Position numbers and translations under genes: made by a program
Shown: one piece after another, positions 36,543-45,636 of the stretch
How positions within the stretch are numbered: position 1 is the stretch's first letter
Layout of the letters: each line of letters starts with the position of its first letter
The notes under the pieces: generated by a model
Databases searched by the model: none
What the model saw: the letters and a program-made list of their open reading frames with translations, nothing else
What the model was told of the DNA's origin: nothing
Source: Allocatelliglobosispora scoriae
GTDB taxonomy: Bacteria; Actinomycetota; Actinomycetes; Mycobacteriales; Micromonosporaceae
Direction of reading: 5' to 3'
DNA: 64,000 nt
NCBI RefSeq assembly: GCF_014204945.1
Contig: NZ_JACHMN010000003.1
Location: 1,860,001-1,924,000, forward strand

Positions 36543-38336
36543 GTGGCAGCGTTGCCCGACCTGGCCCTGTTGAGCAGGGTCACCGGTCCAGCAGATGTAC
36601 GCCGAATGCGACCCGACGAGCTGCCCGCACTGGCGCGGGAGATCCGGGACTTCCTCATCGACCGGGTGGCGGCCTCCGGTGGCCACCTCGGTTCCAACCT
36701 GGGCCTGGTCGAGGTGTCGATCGCCCTGCACCGGGTGTTCCGCTCGCCGACCGACACCCTGCTCTTCGACACCGGGCACCAGGCCTATGTGCACAAGCTG
36801 CTCACCGGCCGGGCGGAGCGGTTCGACCGGTTGCGGCAGGCCGACGGCTTGTCCGGCTACCCGTCGCGCGCCGAATCCGAGCACGACGTCATCGAGAACT
36901 CGCACGCGTCCACCGCCGTGGCGTACGCGGACGGGTTGGCGAAGGCTCTGGAACTTCGGGGTGACACCGACCGCCGCGTGGTCGCCGTGCTCGGCGACGG
37001 CGCGCTCACCGGCGGCCTGGCCTATGAGTCGCTGAACAACCTCGGCGGGGCGCCGGAGCGGCCGGTCATCGTCGTGCTCAACGACAACGGGCGCTCCTAC
37101 GGCCCCACGATCGGCGGGATCGCCGACCACCTGTCCGAGCTGCGCACCATCTCGTCGGCGGAGGACGGCAACTTCTTCACCCACCTGGGGCTGGCCTATG
37201 TCGGGCCGGTGGACGGGCACGACGAGCCGGCGGTGGAGCGCGCGCTGCGGCAGGCCCGCGACCTCGGCGGACCGGTGGTGGTGCACTGCGTGACCCGCAA
37301 GGGCTACGGCTACGCCCACGCCGAGAACGACGAGCTGGAGAACTTCCACGCCGTCGGGGTGATCGACGTGGCGACCGGCAATCCGTACCGGGAGGTCGAC
37401 GAGACCTGGACCGACGTGTTCGCGCAGGAGCTGTGCCACCTCGGGCAGTCCCGCCCGGACCTGGTGGCGATCACCGCGGCGATGGGCGGCCCGACGGGAC
37501 TGCTGCAGTTCGCGACGAAGTTCCCGGAGCGGTATTTCGACACCGGCATCGCCGAGCAGCACGCGATGGCGTCGGCCGCCGGACTCGTGCTCGCCGGGGC
37601 GCACCCGGTCGTCGCGATCTACTCGACGTTCCTGAACCGGGCACTCGACCAGCTCCTGATGGACGTCGCGATGCACCGGTCGCCGGTGACCGTCGTCCTG
37701 GACCGGGCCGGGATCACCGGGCCCGACGGGGCCAGCCACCACGGCATCTGGGACCTGGCGCTGCTGGGCATGGTCCCCGGGCTGCGGGTCGCCGCCCCAC
37801 GCGACCCGCAGCGGCTGCGGGACCTGCTCGCCGAGGCGATCGGGGTCGGCGACGGGCCGACCGTGCTGCGCTTCCCGAAGGCCGTCGCCGGTGCCGACAT
37901 CGCCGCCGTCGACACGGTGCACGGCATGGACGTGCTGGCCGTGCCCGGCGACCTCCCCGCCGACGTGCTCCTGGTGGGGGTCGGCGTCCTGGCGGGGGAG
38001 TGCCTGCGGGCGGCCGAGCTGCTCGCGGCGCACGGGATCGGCGCCACCGTCGTCGATCCGCGCTGGGTGCTGCCGGTCAACCCCGCCCTGCCCGGCCTCG
38101 CCGCCCGGCACGCGCTGGTCGTCGCCGTCGAGGACGGTACGCGGGTCGGCGGCGTCGGGGCCGGGATCGCCCAGGCCTGCGCCGACGCCGATGTCACCAC
38201 CCCTGTCCGCAACCTCGGCCTGCCCCGCTCCTTCATCGAGCACGGCAGCCGGGCCGACCTGCTCGCCGCCGCCGGGCTCACCCCGCAGGGCATCACCGAC
38301 CTGGTGCTGCGCCTGCACCGCCGACCGACACAGTAA
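36543..38336 (+). CDS. dxs: 1-deoxy-D-xylulose-5-phosphate synthase
   Basis: A thiamine-diphosphate enzyme that condenses pyruvate and glyceraldehyde-3-phosphate, the first and rate-limiting MEP step. [32 protein letters not shown] and the ThDP motif [18 protein letters not shown] are clear, with [10 protein letters not shown] in the transketolase domain. At 597 residues it is somewhat shorter than typical housekeeping Dxs (about 630-640). The GTG at 36543 has AGAAGGAG. It is the third gene of the operon and is probably a second, pathway-specific copy. Confidence 0.95.
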   Translation: MAALPDLALLSRVTGPADVRRMRPDELPALAREIRDFLIDRVAASGGHLGSNLGLVEVSIALHRVFRSPTDTLLFDTGHQAYVHKLLTGRAERFDRLRQADGLSGYPSRAESEHDVIENSHASTAVAYADGLAKALELRGDTDRRVVAVLGDGALTGGLAYESLNNLGGAPERPVIVVLNDNGRSYGPTIGGIADHLSELRTISSAEDGNFFTHLGLAYVGPVDGHDEPAVERALRQARDLGGPVVVHCVTRKGYGYAHAENDELENFHAVGVIDVATGNPYREVDETWTDVFAQELCHLGQSRPDLVAITAAMGGPTGLLQFATKFPERYFDTGIAEQHAMASAAGLVLAGAHPVVAIYSTFLNRALDQLLMDVAMHRSPVTVVLDRAGITGPDGASHHGIWDLALLGMVPGLRVAAPRDPQRLRDLLAEAIGVGDGPTVLRFPKAVAGADIAAVDTVHGMDVLAVPGDLPADVLLVGVGVLAGECLRAAELLAAHGIGATVVDPRWVLPVNPALPGLAARHALVVAVEDGTRVGGVGAGIAQACADADVTTPVRNLGLPRSFIEHGSRADLLAAAGLTPQGITDLVLRLHRRPTQ

Positions 38337-38346
38337 GGGCCTTTCC

Positions 38347-39507
38347 GTGACCGCCATCTCCCTGGGCATGCCCCCTTCCGCTCCGCGCGTCCTGGCCGAC
38401 CGGCGGATCTCCCGCCGGCTCATGGTGGGCCGGGTCCCCGTCGGGGGCGACGCCCCCGTCAGCGTCCAGTCCATGACCACCACGCTCACCTCGGACGTCG
38501 ACGCCACGCTCCAGCAGATCGCGCAGCTCGCCGCCGCCGGGTGCCAGATCGTCCGGGTCGCCGTCCCCAGCCAGGACGACGCCGACGCGCTGGCGGTGAT
38601 CGCCCGCAAGTCCACGCTGCCGGTGATCGCCGACATCCACTTCCAGCCGAAATACGTCTTCGCCGCCATCGACGCGGGCTGCGCCGCCGTGCGCGTCAAT
38701 CCCGGCAACATCAAGAAGTTCGACGACAAGGTCGGCGACATCGCCCGGGCCGCCCGCGACGCCGGGATCCCGATCCGGATCGGCGTCAACGCGGGCTCCC
38801 TCGACGAGCGCCTGCTCGCGAAGTACGGCCGGGCCACGCCGGAGGCGCTCGTCGAGTCGGCGCTGTGGGAGTGCTCCCTGTTCGAGGAGCACGGGTTCAC
38901 CGACATCAAGATCTCGGTCAAGCACCACAGCCCGCTCGTCATGGTCGCGGCCTACCGGCAGCTCGCCGCCGCCTGCGACTACCCGCTGCACCTCGGTGTC
39001 ACCGAGGCCGGACCGCTGATGCAGGGCACCATCAAGTCCGCGAGCGCCTTCGCGATCCTGCTCGCCGAGGGCATCGGCGACACGATCCGGGTCTCGCTGT
39101 CGGCCCCGCCGGTCGAGGAGGTCAAGGTCGGCATCGGGATCCTGGAATCCCTCGGCCTGCGTCCGCACCGGCTGGAGATCGTCTCCTGCCCCTCGTGCGG
39201 GCGGGCCCAGGTCGACGTCTACAAGCTCGCCGAGGAGGTCACGGCCGGGCTGGAAGGGCTGCCCTATCCGTTGCGGGTGGCGGTGATGGGCTGCGTCGTC
39301 AACGGTCCCGGCGAGGCGCGCGAGGCCGACCTCGGTGTCGCCTCCGGCAACGGCAAGGGGCAGATCTTCGTCCAGGGCGAGGTCATCGCGACCGTACCCG
39401 AATCCCAGATCGTCGAGACCCTCATCGAGGAGGCCCTCAAGCTCGCCGCCCGCCTCCAGCTCGAGGAGAGCGACGACGCGACCCCGGAAGTCCTGGTCGC
39501 CGCCTGA
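38347..39507 (+). CDS. ispG: (E)-4-hydroxy-3-methylbut-2-enyl-diphosphate synthase
   Basis: The penultimate MEP enzyme (GcpE), 386 residues, bacterial short form. The TIM barrel is seen in [20 protein letters not shown] and [18 protein letters not shown]. The C-terminal [4Fe-4S] ligands are in [14 protein letters not shown] and [14 protein letters not shown]. The start is GTG at 38347, 10 bp after dxs, with only a weak AAGGG site. Fourth gene of the operon. Confidence 0.96.
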   Translation: MTAISLGMPPSAPRVLADRRISRRLMVGRVPVGGDAPVSVQSMTTTLTSDVDATLQQIAQLAAAGCQIVRVAVPSQDDADALAVIARKSTLPVIADIHFQPKYVFAAIDAGCAAVRVNPGNIKKFDDKVGDIARAARDAGIPIRIGVNAGSLDERLLAKYGRATPEALVESALWECSLFEEHGFTDIKISVKHHSPLVMVAAYRQLAAACDYPLHLGVTEAGPLMQGTIKSASAFAILLAEGIGDTIRVSLSAPPVEEVKVGIGILESLGLRPHRLEIVSCPSCGRAQVDVYKLAEEVTAGLEGLPYPLRVAVMGCVVNGPGEAREADLGVASGNGKGQIFVQGEVIATVPESQIVETLIEEALKLAARLQLEESDDATPEVLVAA

Positions 39508-39547
39508 CCGCAGTCCCGCACGACAACGCAACAGGGAGCACGAAAAG

Positions 39548-41335
39548 ATGAGTGTGGAGCGCACCACCCAGCTCTGGCCGGAGGTGGTCGAGCGGGTGCA
39601 CCGCGACGGCCCCGCCGCACCCGCCATCGGTGTCAACGGACCCGACGGCACCCCCGCGAACCCCTTCGACCTGCTCTGGACACGCAAGGCGATCGCGGGC
39701 TCGCCGCTGGCCGAGCACGTCGCCGCCGCCGGGACGCGACCCGAATACGGCACGTCCCTCTACGACCCGGTCGCGGCGTGGCGGGTCCTGCAGCAGTATC
39801 CCGGCGCGTTCGGCACCGAGTTCGAGCAGCGCAACCGGGCCTGCGCCGAGATGACCGAGCACGCGTGCGCGCTGCTCGGCGACATCAGCGCCGCCCGGTC
39901 CGGGCTCGGCGACAGCCGCCGGATCTGGCAGGCACCGGTGGAGATCGGCGACGACTCGGCCGGTGCGATCCTGGCGTCGGCGCGCAGCGGCGCCAACGGG
40001 GGACGGACCACGAAGTCGCATCCCGGGCTGTGCACGAGCCCCGCGTGGGCGGAGGTGATGGAGGAGTTCGGCCTCGCCGGCATCGCCTCGCTGCCGACCG
40101 TCGGCCTGGGCGCCTGGCTGATGTCGCTGCTGACCAACGACTTCCCGGGCGGCGACGACTGGCGGCAGGACTACGTGATCTTCCTCGCCTACGCCTTCTA
40201 CTTCGAGTACAACCTCGACAGCGCCTCGTTCGGGCAGCAGCGGGCCGAGCGGGTCCTGCAGGACCTCAACCACATGTGGGACGTGCCCGGCCTGCCGGTC
40301 GACCTGGTGGTGCGGCGGCTGCACATGCTGACCTCGATGGCGTTCTTCGACACCAAGCGCAAGGACGAGGCCGCCGTCCGCGACAACCCGACCGACGGGC
40401 TCACCGCCTGGGTGCACCGCGACCGCGACTGGTGGCGCGACTTCAAGGCCCTCGACAGCGGCGGCTGGGCGCACTACCTGTCGTTCCACCCCGGGGTCGC
40501 CGGGCGCGACGACATGATGCTGTGCGGGCTGACCAACGACTGGGTCGACCTCGGCCCCGACCTGCGCAACGGCGAGTGCAACCAGAGCGTCCTGGCGATG
40601 ACGCGCGGCTCGGTGACGACCTCGGCGCTGCTGGAGTGCTACGAGCGGTCGGTGTGGATGCTCAACAGCCAGCTCACCCCCGACGGCAGGGTACGCCCTG
40701 AGCGCTTCACCGGGTGCATGACGACGATCGGCACCTGCATGTGGGAGATGTCCAACCACCGGCACGACATCTGGCGCTACTACGTGATCGGCATCGACTC
40801 GTGCGCGGAGGCCACCGAGCGGGACCTCTACCGGTCCGGGCTGCTCGCCGACTGCTACGCCGAGGACTTCACCCCTCGCCTACCGGTCGGCACCGAGTCG
40901 CTGGCGGTGTCGCGGCGACCGCTGCCCTACGAGGTCCTCGTGGGCGGGGAGTGGCACCGGGGCGAGGTGGCCCTGAGCGTCCCGCTGTGCGACGCCGTCG
41001 AGGCCGGGGTGCTCGCGATGAGCGTGGTCCTCTACTCCTACGTCGTCCCGAAGCTCCTGCGCGACGGCGAGATCACCGTGCCGGCGTTTTTGTCCTACGT
41101 GGACAGTGAATACTGCGGCAACTTCGCCGAGGTGATGCGATCGGCGTACGCGAGCGGGTTCGACGACCCCTACTGCCAGGCGGTCGCGAGCCTCGTGCTG
41201 GAGCAGTGGTGGTCCGGCATGTACTTCGCCATCGGCCTGGGCAGCCTCATCGAGGCCCAGCCCGGTGCCATCGCCGGCGACCGCGCCTACGACACCGCCG
41301 CCGAACCGGCCCACCCCACTCCCAGCTACCGGTAA
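39548..41335 (+). CDS. putative terpene cyclase of uncertain family
   Basis: A 595-residue protein placed where the cyclase would be, between MEP/prenyl synthase genes and a P450. It is helical with many aromatic residues (AYAFYFEYNLDSASFGQ, about 214-230; VLEQWWSGMYFAIGLGSL near the C-terminus). The only metal-motif-like segment is GRDDMMLCGLTNDWVDLG (319-336) continuing to DLRNGE at 343. This recalls a class I NSE motif but with different spacing. No DDxxD near the N-terminus and no class II DxDD was found. The length exceeds typical bacterial class I enzymes (about 300-400) yet it is not a recognisable bidomain enzyme. The ATG at 39548 has AGGGAG. Function is inferred mainly from context. 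Confidence 0.6.
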   Translation: MSVERTTQLWPEVVERVHRDGPAAPAIGVNGPDGTPANPFDLLWTRKAIAGSPLAEHVAAAGTRPEYGTSLYDPVAAWRVLQQYPGAFGTEFEQRNRACAEMTEHACALLGDISAARSGLGDSRRIWQAPVEIGDDSAGAILASARSGANGGRTTKSHPGLCTSPAWAEVMEEFGLAGIASLPTVGLGAWLMSLLTNDFPGGDDWRQDYVIFLAYAFYFEYNLDSASFGQQRAERVLQDLNHMWDVPGLPVDLVVRRLHMLTSMAFFDTKRKDEAAVRDNPTDGLTAWVHRDRDWWRDFKALDSGGWAHYLSFHPGVAGRDDMMLCGLTNDWVDLGPDLRNGECNQSVLAMTRGSVTTSALLECYERSVWMLNSQLTPDGRVRPERFTGCMTTIGTCMWEMSNHRHDIWRYYVIGIDSCAEATERDLYRSGLLADCYAEDFTPRLPVGTESLAVSRRPLPYEVLVGGEWHRGEVALSVPLCDAVEAGVLAMSVVLYSYVVPKLLRDGEITVPAFLSYVDSEYCGNFAEVMRSAYASGFDDPYCQAVASLVLEQWWSGMYFAIGLGSLIEAQPGAIAGDRAYDTAAEPAHPTPSYR

Positions 41336-41344
41336 AGGATCACC

Positions 41345-42559
41345 ATGTCTCAGCACGAAAGCTCCCGGGTGGCGCTCGCCACCGAGGTGTTCGGCAATCC
41401 CGCCGCGCTCTTCACGGCGCTTGGCAGCCGCTCGCCGCTGCACCGGGTCACGCTCCCCGACGGGCAGGCGGCGGTCATGGTCACCGGCAACCGCGAGGCC
41501 CGCGAGGCGCTCAACGACCCCCGCCTGGTACGCAGTATCGAAGCCGCCGCGCCCGAACTGCGCATGTTCCACCCCCTCGCCCATGACGAGTACAAGATGC
41601 CGCAGCACATGCTCTTCGCGGACCCGCCGAACCACGCCCGGCTGCGCCGCCTCGTCTCCAAGGCGTTCACCCGCCCCCGGGTGAAGGAGATGCGGGCCCG
41701 GGTCCAGGAGATCACCGACGAGCTGATCGACGTCATCGCGCCGAAGGGCAGCGCCGACCTCGTACCGACGCTGACCCAGCCGCTCTCCGTCGCGGTGATC
41801 AGCGAGATGCTCGGCGTACCGGCGCAGGACCGCGCCGAGTTCGCCCACCACGCGACCCTCATGACCGGCATCAACGCGTTCTCCGACTTCGCCGCGGTCA
41901 TCGCCGCCAACCAGTGGCTGGACGCGTCCCTGACGGAGCTCGCGGCCCGCCGCCGGGTCGAGCCCGCCGACGACCTCCTCTCGGCGATGGTCGCCGCCCA
42001 GGTCGACGACGACCAGCTCACCGACCTGGAGGTGAAGTCCAACGCGCTGCTGCTGCTCATCGCCGGGTTCGAGACGACGATGAACCTGATCGCCAACGGC
42101 ATCGTCGCGCTGCTGACCCACCCCGAGGCGCTGGCGGCGCTGCGGGCGGACCCGTCGCTGATGCCGAACGCGGTCGACGAGATGCTCCGCTACGACCCCC
42201 CGGGCTCCACGGTGACCTACTACTACGCCGCGGAGCGCACCGAGATCGCCGGGTTCGCGATCGAGCCGGGCGAGCAGGTGGTGATCTCGGTGGCCGCCGC
42301 CAACCACGACCCGGCGGTCTTCACGGACCCGTCGCGGTTCGACATCCACCGCAACACCGGCCAGATGCTCAGCTTCAGCCACGGCATCCACTTCTGCCTC
42401 GGCGCGCCGCTCGCCCGGCTGGAGGCGGAGGTCGCCTTCACCACCGTGCTGCGCCGGCTGCCGGACCTGGCCCTGGCGGTCCCGGTGCAGGAGCTGACCT
42501 GGAACCAGAGCTACCACCTGCACCGCATGGACGCCCTGCCGGTGACCTTCACCGTGTGA
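41345..42559 (+). CDS. cytochrome P450
   Basis: A 404-residue bacterial class I P450. The haem loop is SFSHGIHFCLGAPLAR with the ligand Cys351, the I-helix is LLLIAGFETTMN, and the K-helix ExxR is DEMLRYDPPG (E and R of EMLR). The I-helix has Glu before TT rather than the usual Asp, as in many CYP107-like enzymes. It is the last gene of the operon, 9 bp after the putative cyclase, and presumably hydroxylates the cyclised terpene. No ferredoxin or reductase gene is present, so electron supply must be shared. Confidence 0.94.
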   Translation: MSQHESSRVALATEVFGNPAALFTALGSRSPLHRVTLPDGQAAVMVTGNREAREALNDPRLVRSIEAAAPELRMFHPLAHDEYKMPQHMLFADPPNHARLRRLVSKAFTRPRVKEMRARVQEITDELIDVIAPKGSADLVPTLTQPLSVAVISEMLGVPAQDRAEFAHHATLMTGINAFSDFAAVIAANQWLDASLTELAARRRVEPADDLLSAMVAAQVDDDQLTDLEVKSNALLLLIAGFETTMNLIANGIVALLTHPEALAALRADPSLMPNAVDEMLRYDPPGSTVTYYYAAERTEIAGFAIEPGEQVVISVAAANHDPAVFTDPSRFDIHRNTGQMLSFSHGIHFCLGAPLARLEAEVAFTTVLRRLPDLALAVPVQELTWNQSYHLHRMDALPVTFTV

Positions 42560-42571
42560 CGCCTGTTCCGC

Positions 42572-42604
42572 AACGGGGCCCCGGGTGACCGGGGCCCCGT
42601 TTTG
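42572..42604 (+). terminator. intrinsic terminator of the terpenoid operon
   Basis: A 12-13-bp GC stem (42572-42584 with 42589-42601), loop GTGA, followed by TTTTG. It is the clearest rho-independent terminator in the window and sets the 3' end of the operon. Confidence 0.88.
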
Positions 42605-42639
42605 TGTGCAGGTTGTGTGACCGGCGTGGCCCCGAGCCC

Positions 42640-42675
42640 ATACCTTGCACTACTATGCCTAACAGTTCAAGGTAT
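42640..42675. promoter_or_regulatory. inverted repeat ATACCTTG...CAAGGTAT before padR
   Basis: Eight-base arms (42640-42647, 42668-42675) separated by 20 bp that contain a TACTAT -10-like box (42651-42656). It is probably the autoregulatory operator and promoter of the PadR gene. Confidence 0.6.
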
Positions 42676-42688
42676 AGGGAGGATCGAT

Positions 42689-43039
42689 GTGCGTCTGACC
42701 AAGGATCTCGTCGCCGCTGCGGCCACTCCGCTGGTGCTGGCCATCCTCGCCAAGGGCGAAAGCTACGGATACGCCATCCTCAAGCAGGTCAACGAGCTCT
42801 CCGGTGGCGAGCTCGACTGGACCGAGGGGATGCTCTACCCGCTGCTGCACCGCCTGGAGCGGCTCGGCCATGTCGCATCCGTCTGGCGCGAGACGGATGG
42901 CGCCCGCCGCCGCAGGTATTACCTCATCACCGACCAGGGCCGCGCCGAGCTCGCCGAGCAGCGGCGGCAATGGACCACGGTCATGGACACCCTGAAGGGT
43001 GCCTGGCACACCACCACCCACCCACTGCTGGAGGCATGA
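42689..43039 (+). CDS. PadR-family transcriptional regulator
   Basis: A 116-residue PadR winged-helix protein: AAATPLVLAILAKGESYGYA, the recognition region DWTEGMLYPLLHRLERLG and the wing GARRRRYYLITDQG. The GTG at 42689 follows GGGAGGA; the ATG two bases earlier is out of frame and stops at once. It is followed after one base by a membrane protein with which PadR proteins are commonly paired. Autorepression through the upstream inverted repeat is likely. Confidence 0.93.
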   Translation: MRLTKDLVAAAATPLVLAILAKGESYGYAILKQVNELSGGELDWTEGMLYPLLHRLERLGHVASVWRETDGARRRRYYLITDQGRAELAEQRRQWTTVMDTLKGAWHTTTHPLLEA

Positions 43040-43040
43040 C

Positions 43041-44402
43041 GTGACCGACGATGTCGTGGAAGGGCAGATCGCGCAGTGGCGCGCGTTCGTCCAGCGGCGC
43101 CGCGAGCTGCAACAGCCCGACGCCGACGAGCTCGAAGACCACCTGCGGTCCACCATCGCCGAGCTCATCGAGGCGGGACTGCGCCCCGACGAGGCGTTCC
43201 TCGTCGCGGTGAAGCGGATGGGCGGCCTCGACGAGCTGTCCCGGGAGTTCGCGCGGGAGCACTCCGACCGGCTGTGGAAGCAGCTCGTCCTCGCCGGTGA
43301 CACCGGCAGGTCGAAGTCCGGCTGGCTGGGCTGGCTGCCGATGGTGGTGTGCGCGGGGATCGCGGCGATCGCGGTCAAGGTGCCGTCCCTGTTCGGCGTC
43401 GACTTCGACGACGACTTCTGGACGCGCAACTTCGCGCTCTTCGGACTGATCCCGCTGGCGGCGTTCTTCGCCTGGACCCGCCGGATGAAGCCGCTGGGCA
43501 TCGGCGTCCTGGTGCTGCTGTTCACGCTCGGTGCCGTCGGCGCCAACGTGTTCGCCCAGGATGCGCGCGGCACCGAGGACTTCTCCGTGGAGGGCCTCAC
43601 CGCCGTCCACCTGCCGCTGGCACTGTGGCTGGTGGTGGGGTTCGCCTACGTCGGCGGGGAGTGGCTCTCGGCCCAGCGGCGGATGGACTTCATCAGATTC
43701 ACCGGCGAGGCGTTCATCTATTTCGTCCTGATCGGGCTCGGCGGCGGAGTGCTCACCGGCATCACCTACGCCACCTTCCAGGCGATCGGCGTCGACGTCG
43801 ACCCCTTCGTCACGAAGTGGCTCGTCCCCTGCGGGATGGTCGCCGCCGTGGTCGTCGCGGGCTGGCTGGTCGAGGCGAAGCAGAGCGTCGTGGAGAACAT
43901 GGCGCCGGTCCTGACCCGGCTGTTCACCCCGCTGTTCACGGTGGTCCTCATCGCGCTCGTCGTCGCGTTCACCATCTCCAAGGGCGGCATCGACGTCACC
44001 CGCGACGTCCTGATCCTGTTCAACGTGGTGCTCATCGTGGTGCTCGGGCTGATCCTCTACTCGATCTCCGCCCGCGACCCCATGGCCAAGCCCGGGATCT
44101 TCGACCGGCTCCAGCTCGCCCTCGTCATCAGCGCGCTCGTCATCGACGTGCTGGTGCTGATCGCGGTCTACGGGCGTACCGGTGACGCCTTCGGCTACAC
44201 CCCCAACCGGGTGGCGGCGCTGGGCCTCAACGTCATCCTCTTCGCCAATCTCGCCTGGTCGGCGGTGCTGCTCGGCGGCTTCCTCGGCGGGAAGTCACCG
44301 TTCCGGCGGCTGGAGCGGTGGCAGACCGACTACCTGCTGGTCTACGCCGGTTGGGCATGGATCGTGGTGTTCGCCTTCCCGCCGATCTTCGGCTACGCCT
44401 GA
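43041..44402 (+). CDS. permease-prefix-domain polytopic membrane protein
   Basis: A 453-residue membrane protein. The first 80 residues form the cytoplasmic permease prefix domain (ELEDHLRSTIAELIEAGLRP, KRMGGLDELSREFAREH). About ten hydrophobic segments follow, resembling the DUF4153 type. Start GTG at 43041, immediately after PadR. Such pairs are membrane-stress or envelope modules in actinobacteria; the precise role is unknown. Confidence 0.85.
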   Translation: MTDDVVEGQIAQWRAFVQRRRELQQPDADELEDHLRSTIAELIEAGLRPDEAFLVAVKRMGGLDELSREFAREHSDRLWKQLVLAGDTGRSKSGWLGWLPMVVCAGIAAIAVKVPSLFGVDFDDDFWTRNFALFGLIPLAAFFAWTRRMKPLGIGVLVLLFTLGAVGANVFAQDARGTEDFSVEGLTAVHLPLALWLVVGFAYVGGEWLSAQRRMDFIRFTGEAFIYFVLIGLGGGVLTGITYATFQAIGVDVDPFVTKWLVPCGMVAAVVVAGWLVEAKQSVVENMAPVLTRLFTPLFTVVLIALVVAFTISKGGIDVTRDVLILFNVVLIVVLGLILYSISARDPMAKPGIFDRLQLALVISALVIDVLVLIAVYGRTGDAFGYTPNRVAALGLNVILFANLAWSAVLLGGFLGGKSPFRRLERWQTDYLLVYAGWAWIVVFAFPPIFGYA

Positions 44403-44416
44403 CCGCAGGGGTTCCG

Positions 44417-44453
44417 CGCCGACCGTCGCTCGCAGGGGGAGCGGCGGTCGGCG
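44417..44453. terminator. hairpin between convergent genes
   Basis: Fifteen-base arms (44417-44431, 44439-44453) with one mismatch and a 7-nt loop, between the membrane protein and the S1 protease. Confidence 0.6.
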
Positions 44454-44475
44454 TACCCGGATGGTGGTTTTGATC

Positions 44476-45324
44476 TCAGGGGATGCTGAGGCCGAGCGCG
44501 GCGAGGATCTCCGCCAGGGGCTGGTAATAGGTGACGCCGCCGCTGGTGCAGTTGCCGCTGCCGCCCGACAGGATCCCCAGGATCAGCCCGGTCGACGGGA
44601 CGTAGAGGGGGCCGCCGCTGTCGCCCGGCTCGGCGCAGATGTTGGTGCGGATCAGGCCGGAGACGGTGCCCTCGGCGTAGTTGACGGTGGCGTTGAGCGC
44701 GGTGATGGTCCCGCAGCGGACACCGGTGGTGGCACCGCTGCGGCACACCGTCTGCCCGACGTAGGGAGTGCCGACCCCGTTGATCGTGAGCAGCCCCGGG
44801 TAGGTGTTGACGGCACTGGGGTGGGTGAGCGCCGTGTTGGTGTAGCGCACCGCGCCGTAGTCGTTGAGCGGGAAGCTCGTGGCGGTGCGGGTGCCGATCG
44901 CGATCGTCCGCGCGGAGTTGGTCCACCAGGTCGCCGACGTGGTGGTGCAGTGCCCGGCGGTGATCATGTAGTAGGTGGTGCCCTTGCGGGCGTTGGCGCC
45001 GAGCGAGCACCGCGCGGACGTGCCGTAGACGGGGTCGCCGCCGGCGAGCAGCGTCCGCAGGGTGCCGTGCTCGCGGCGGATCACCACCCCGGCGTGCTGC
45101 GTGCCCGCCCGCAGCGACGCGGCCTGCGCCGCGGTGACGGTGTCGTCGAGGGTGACGGTCGTGATGCCGGTCGTGGGGTCGACCGTCCAGGCGATGCCGG
45201 GGGTGTGCACGGAGCTGAGCAGTGCCTGCGCGGACTGCGGCGCGGCGGGCGCGGCCTGAGCGGCCGGTGCCGGCGCGGTGAGCAGGGCGGCTGCGGCTAG
45301 GGCGGCGAGGAGGGAACGGCGCAT
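44476..45324 (-). CDS. secreted S1-family (streptogrisin-like) serine protease
   Basis: A 282-residue chymotrypsin-fold protease. The signal peptide (LLAALAAAALLTAPAPAAQA) is followed by a short pro-region and the catalytic domain. The triad is in MITAGHCTTT (His), LNDYGAVRY (Asp) and AEPGDSGGPLY (Ser). Disulfide cysteines are paired (ARCSLGA/GHC, VCRSG/RCGT, ICAEP/NCTS). The C-terminal segment ILSGGSGNCTSGGVTYYQPL is typical. The start at 45324 has GGAGG; the longer frame from 45348 is less likely. Confidence 0.93.
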   Translation of the reverse strand: MRRSLLAALAAAALLTAPAPAAQAAPAAPQSAQALLSSVHTPGIAWTVDPTTGITTVTLDDTVTAAQAASLRAGTQHAGVVIRREHGTLRTLLAGGDPVYGTSARCSLGANARKGTTYYMITAGHCTTTSATWWTNSARTIAIGTRTATSFPLNDYGAVRYTNTALTHPSAVNTYPGLLTINGVGTPYVGQTVCRSGATTGVRCGTITALNATVNYAEGTVSGLIRTNICAEPGDSGGPLYVPSTGLILGILSGGSGNCTSGGVTYYQPLAEILAALGLSIP

Positions 45325-45450
45325 CGGGGGCCTCCGGAGATTCATCAAGTGTCATAGATGAATAGCCAGCATTCCATCGATCACTCTCGACGTGCAACGG
45401 ATGCCGAGGTGTCGCCGTGTGCAGGTTTGTTGCAGGTTTGCCCTCCAGCA

Positions 45451-45480
45451 TTGACATGACTTGATGACCGTGGCTAGGGT
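45451..45480 (+). promoter_or_regulatory. promoter of the second pectate lyase gene
   Basis: TTGACA at 45451-45456, an 18-bp spacer and TAGGGT at 45475-45480. The expected start point (about 45487) lies immediately before the operator at 45490. Confidence 0.7.
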
Positions 45481-45489
45481 CCGACGTAA

Positions 45490-45505
45490 CGGAAAGCGCT
45501 TTCCG
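45490..45505. promoter_or_regulatory. LacI-type operator CGGAAAGCGCTTTCCG
   Basis: A perfect 16-bp palindrome at the predicted transcription start of the pectate lyase gene. Its 14-bp core is identical to that at 33898-33911, so both lyases are probably controlled by one repressor. Confidence 0.75.
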
Positions 45506-45636
45506 CACGAACCGAGTGCCACCCGATGTCCTCCTCCGCAGGGCGGCACGCACCGAACTCGCCGATCTCCGCGCCCGTCCCGCGCGGTCTCTTGCGCCCC
45601 ACTCGCTCCCGGCACGACAACGAAGGTGAGACCACC

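Noticed and set aside
36525-38942. 805-codon leftward open frame antisense to dxs/ispG
   Set aside because: It is a shadow of two highly conserved enzymes.
34503-42559. Hopanoid cluster (squalene-hopene type)
   Set aside because: Although ispG and dxs often accompany hopanoid genes in streptomycetes, no squalene synthase, DxDD-containing cyclase or radical-SAM hpnH is present.
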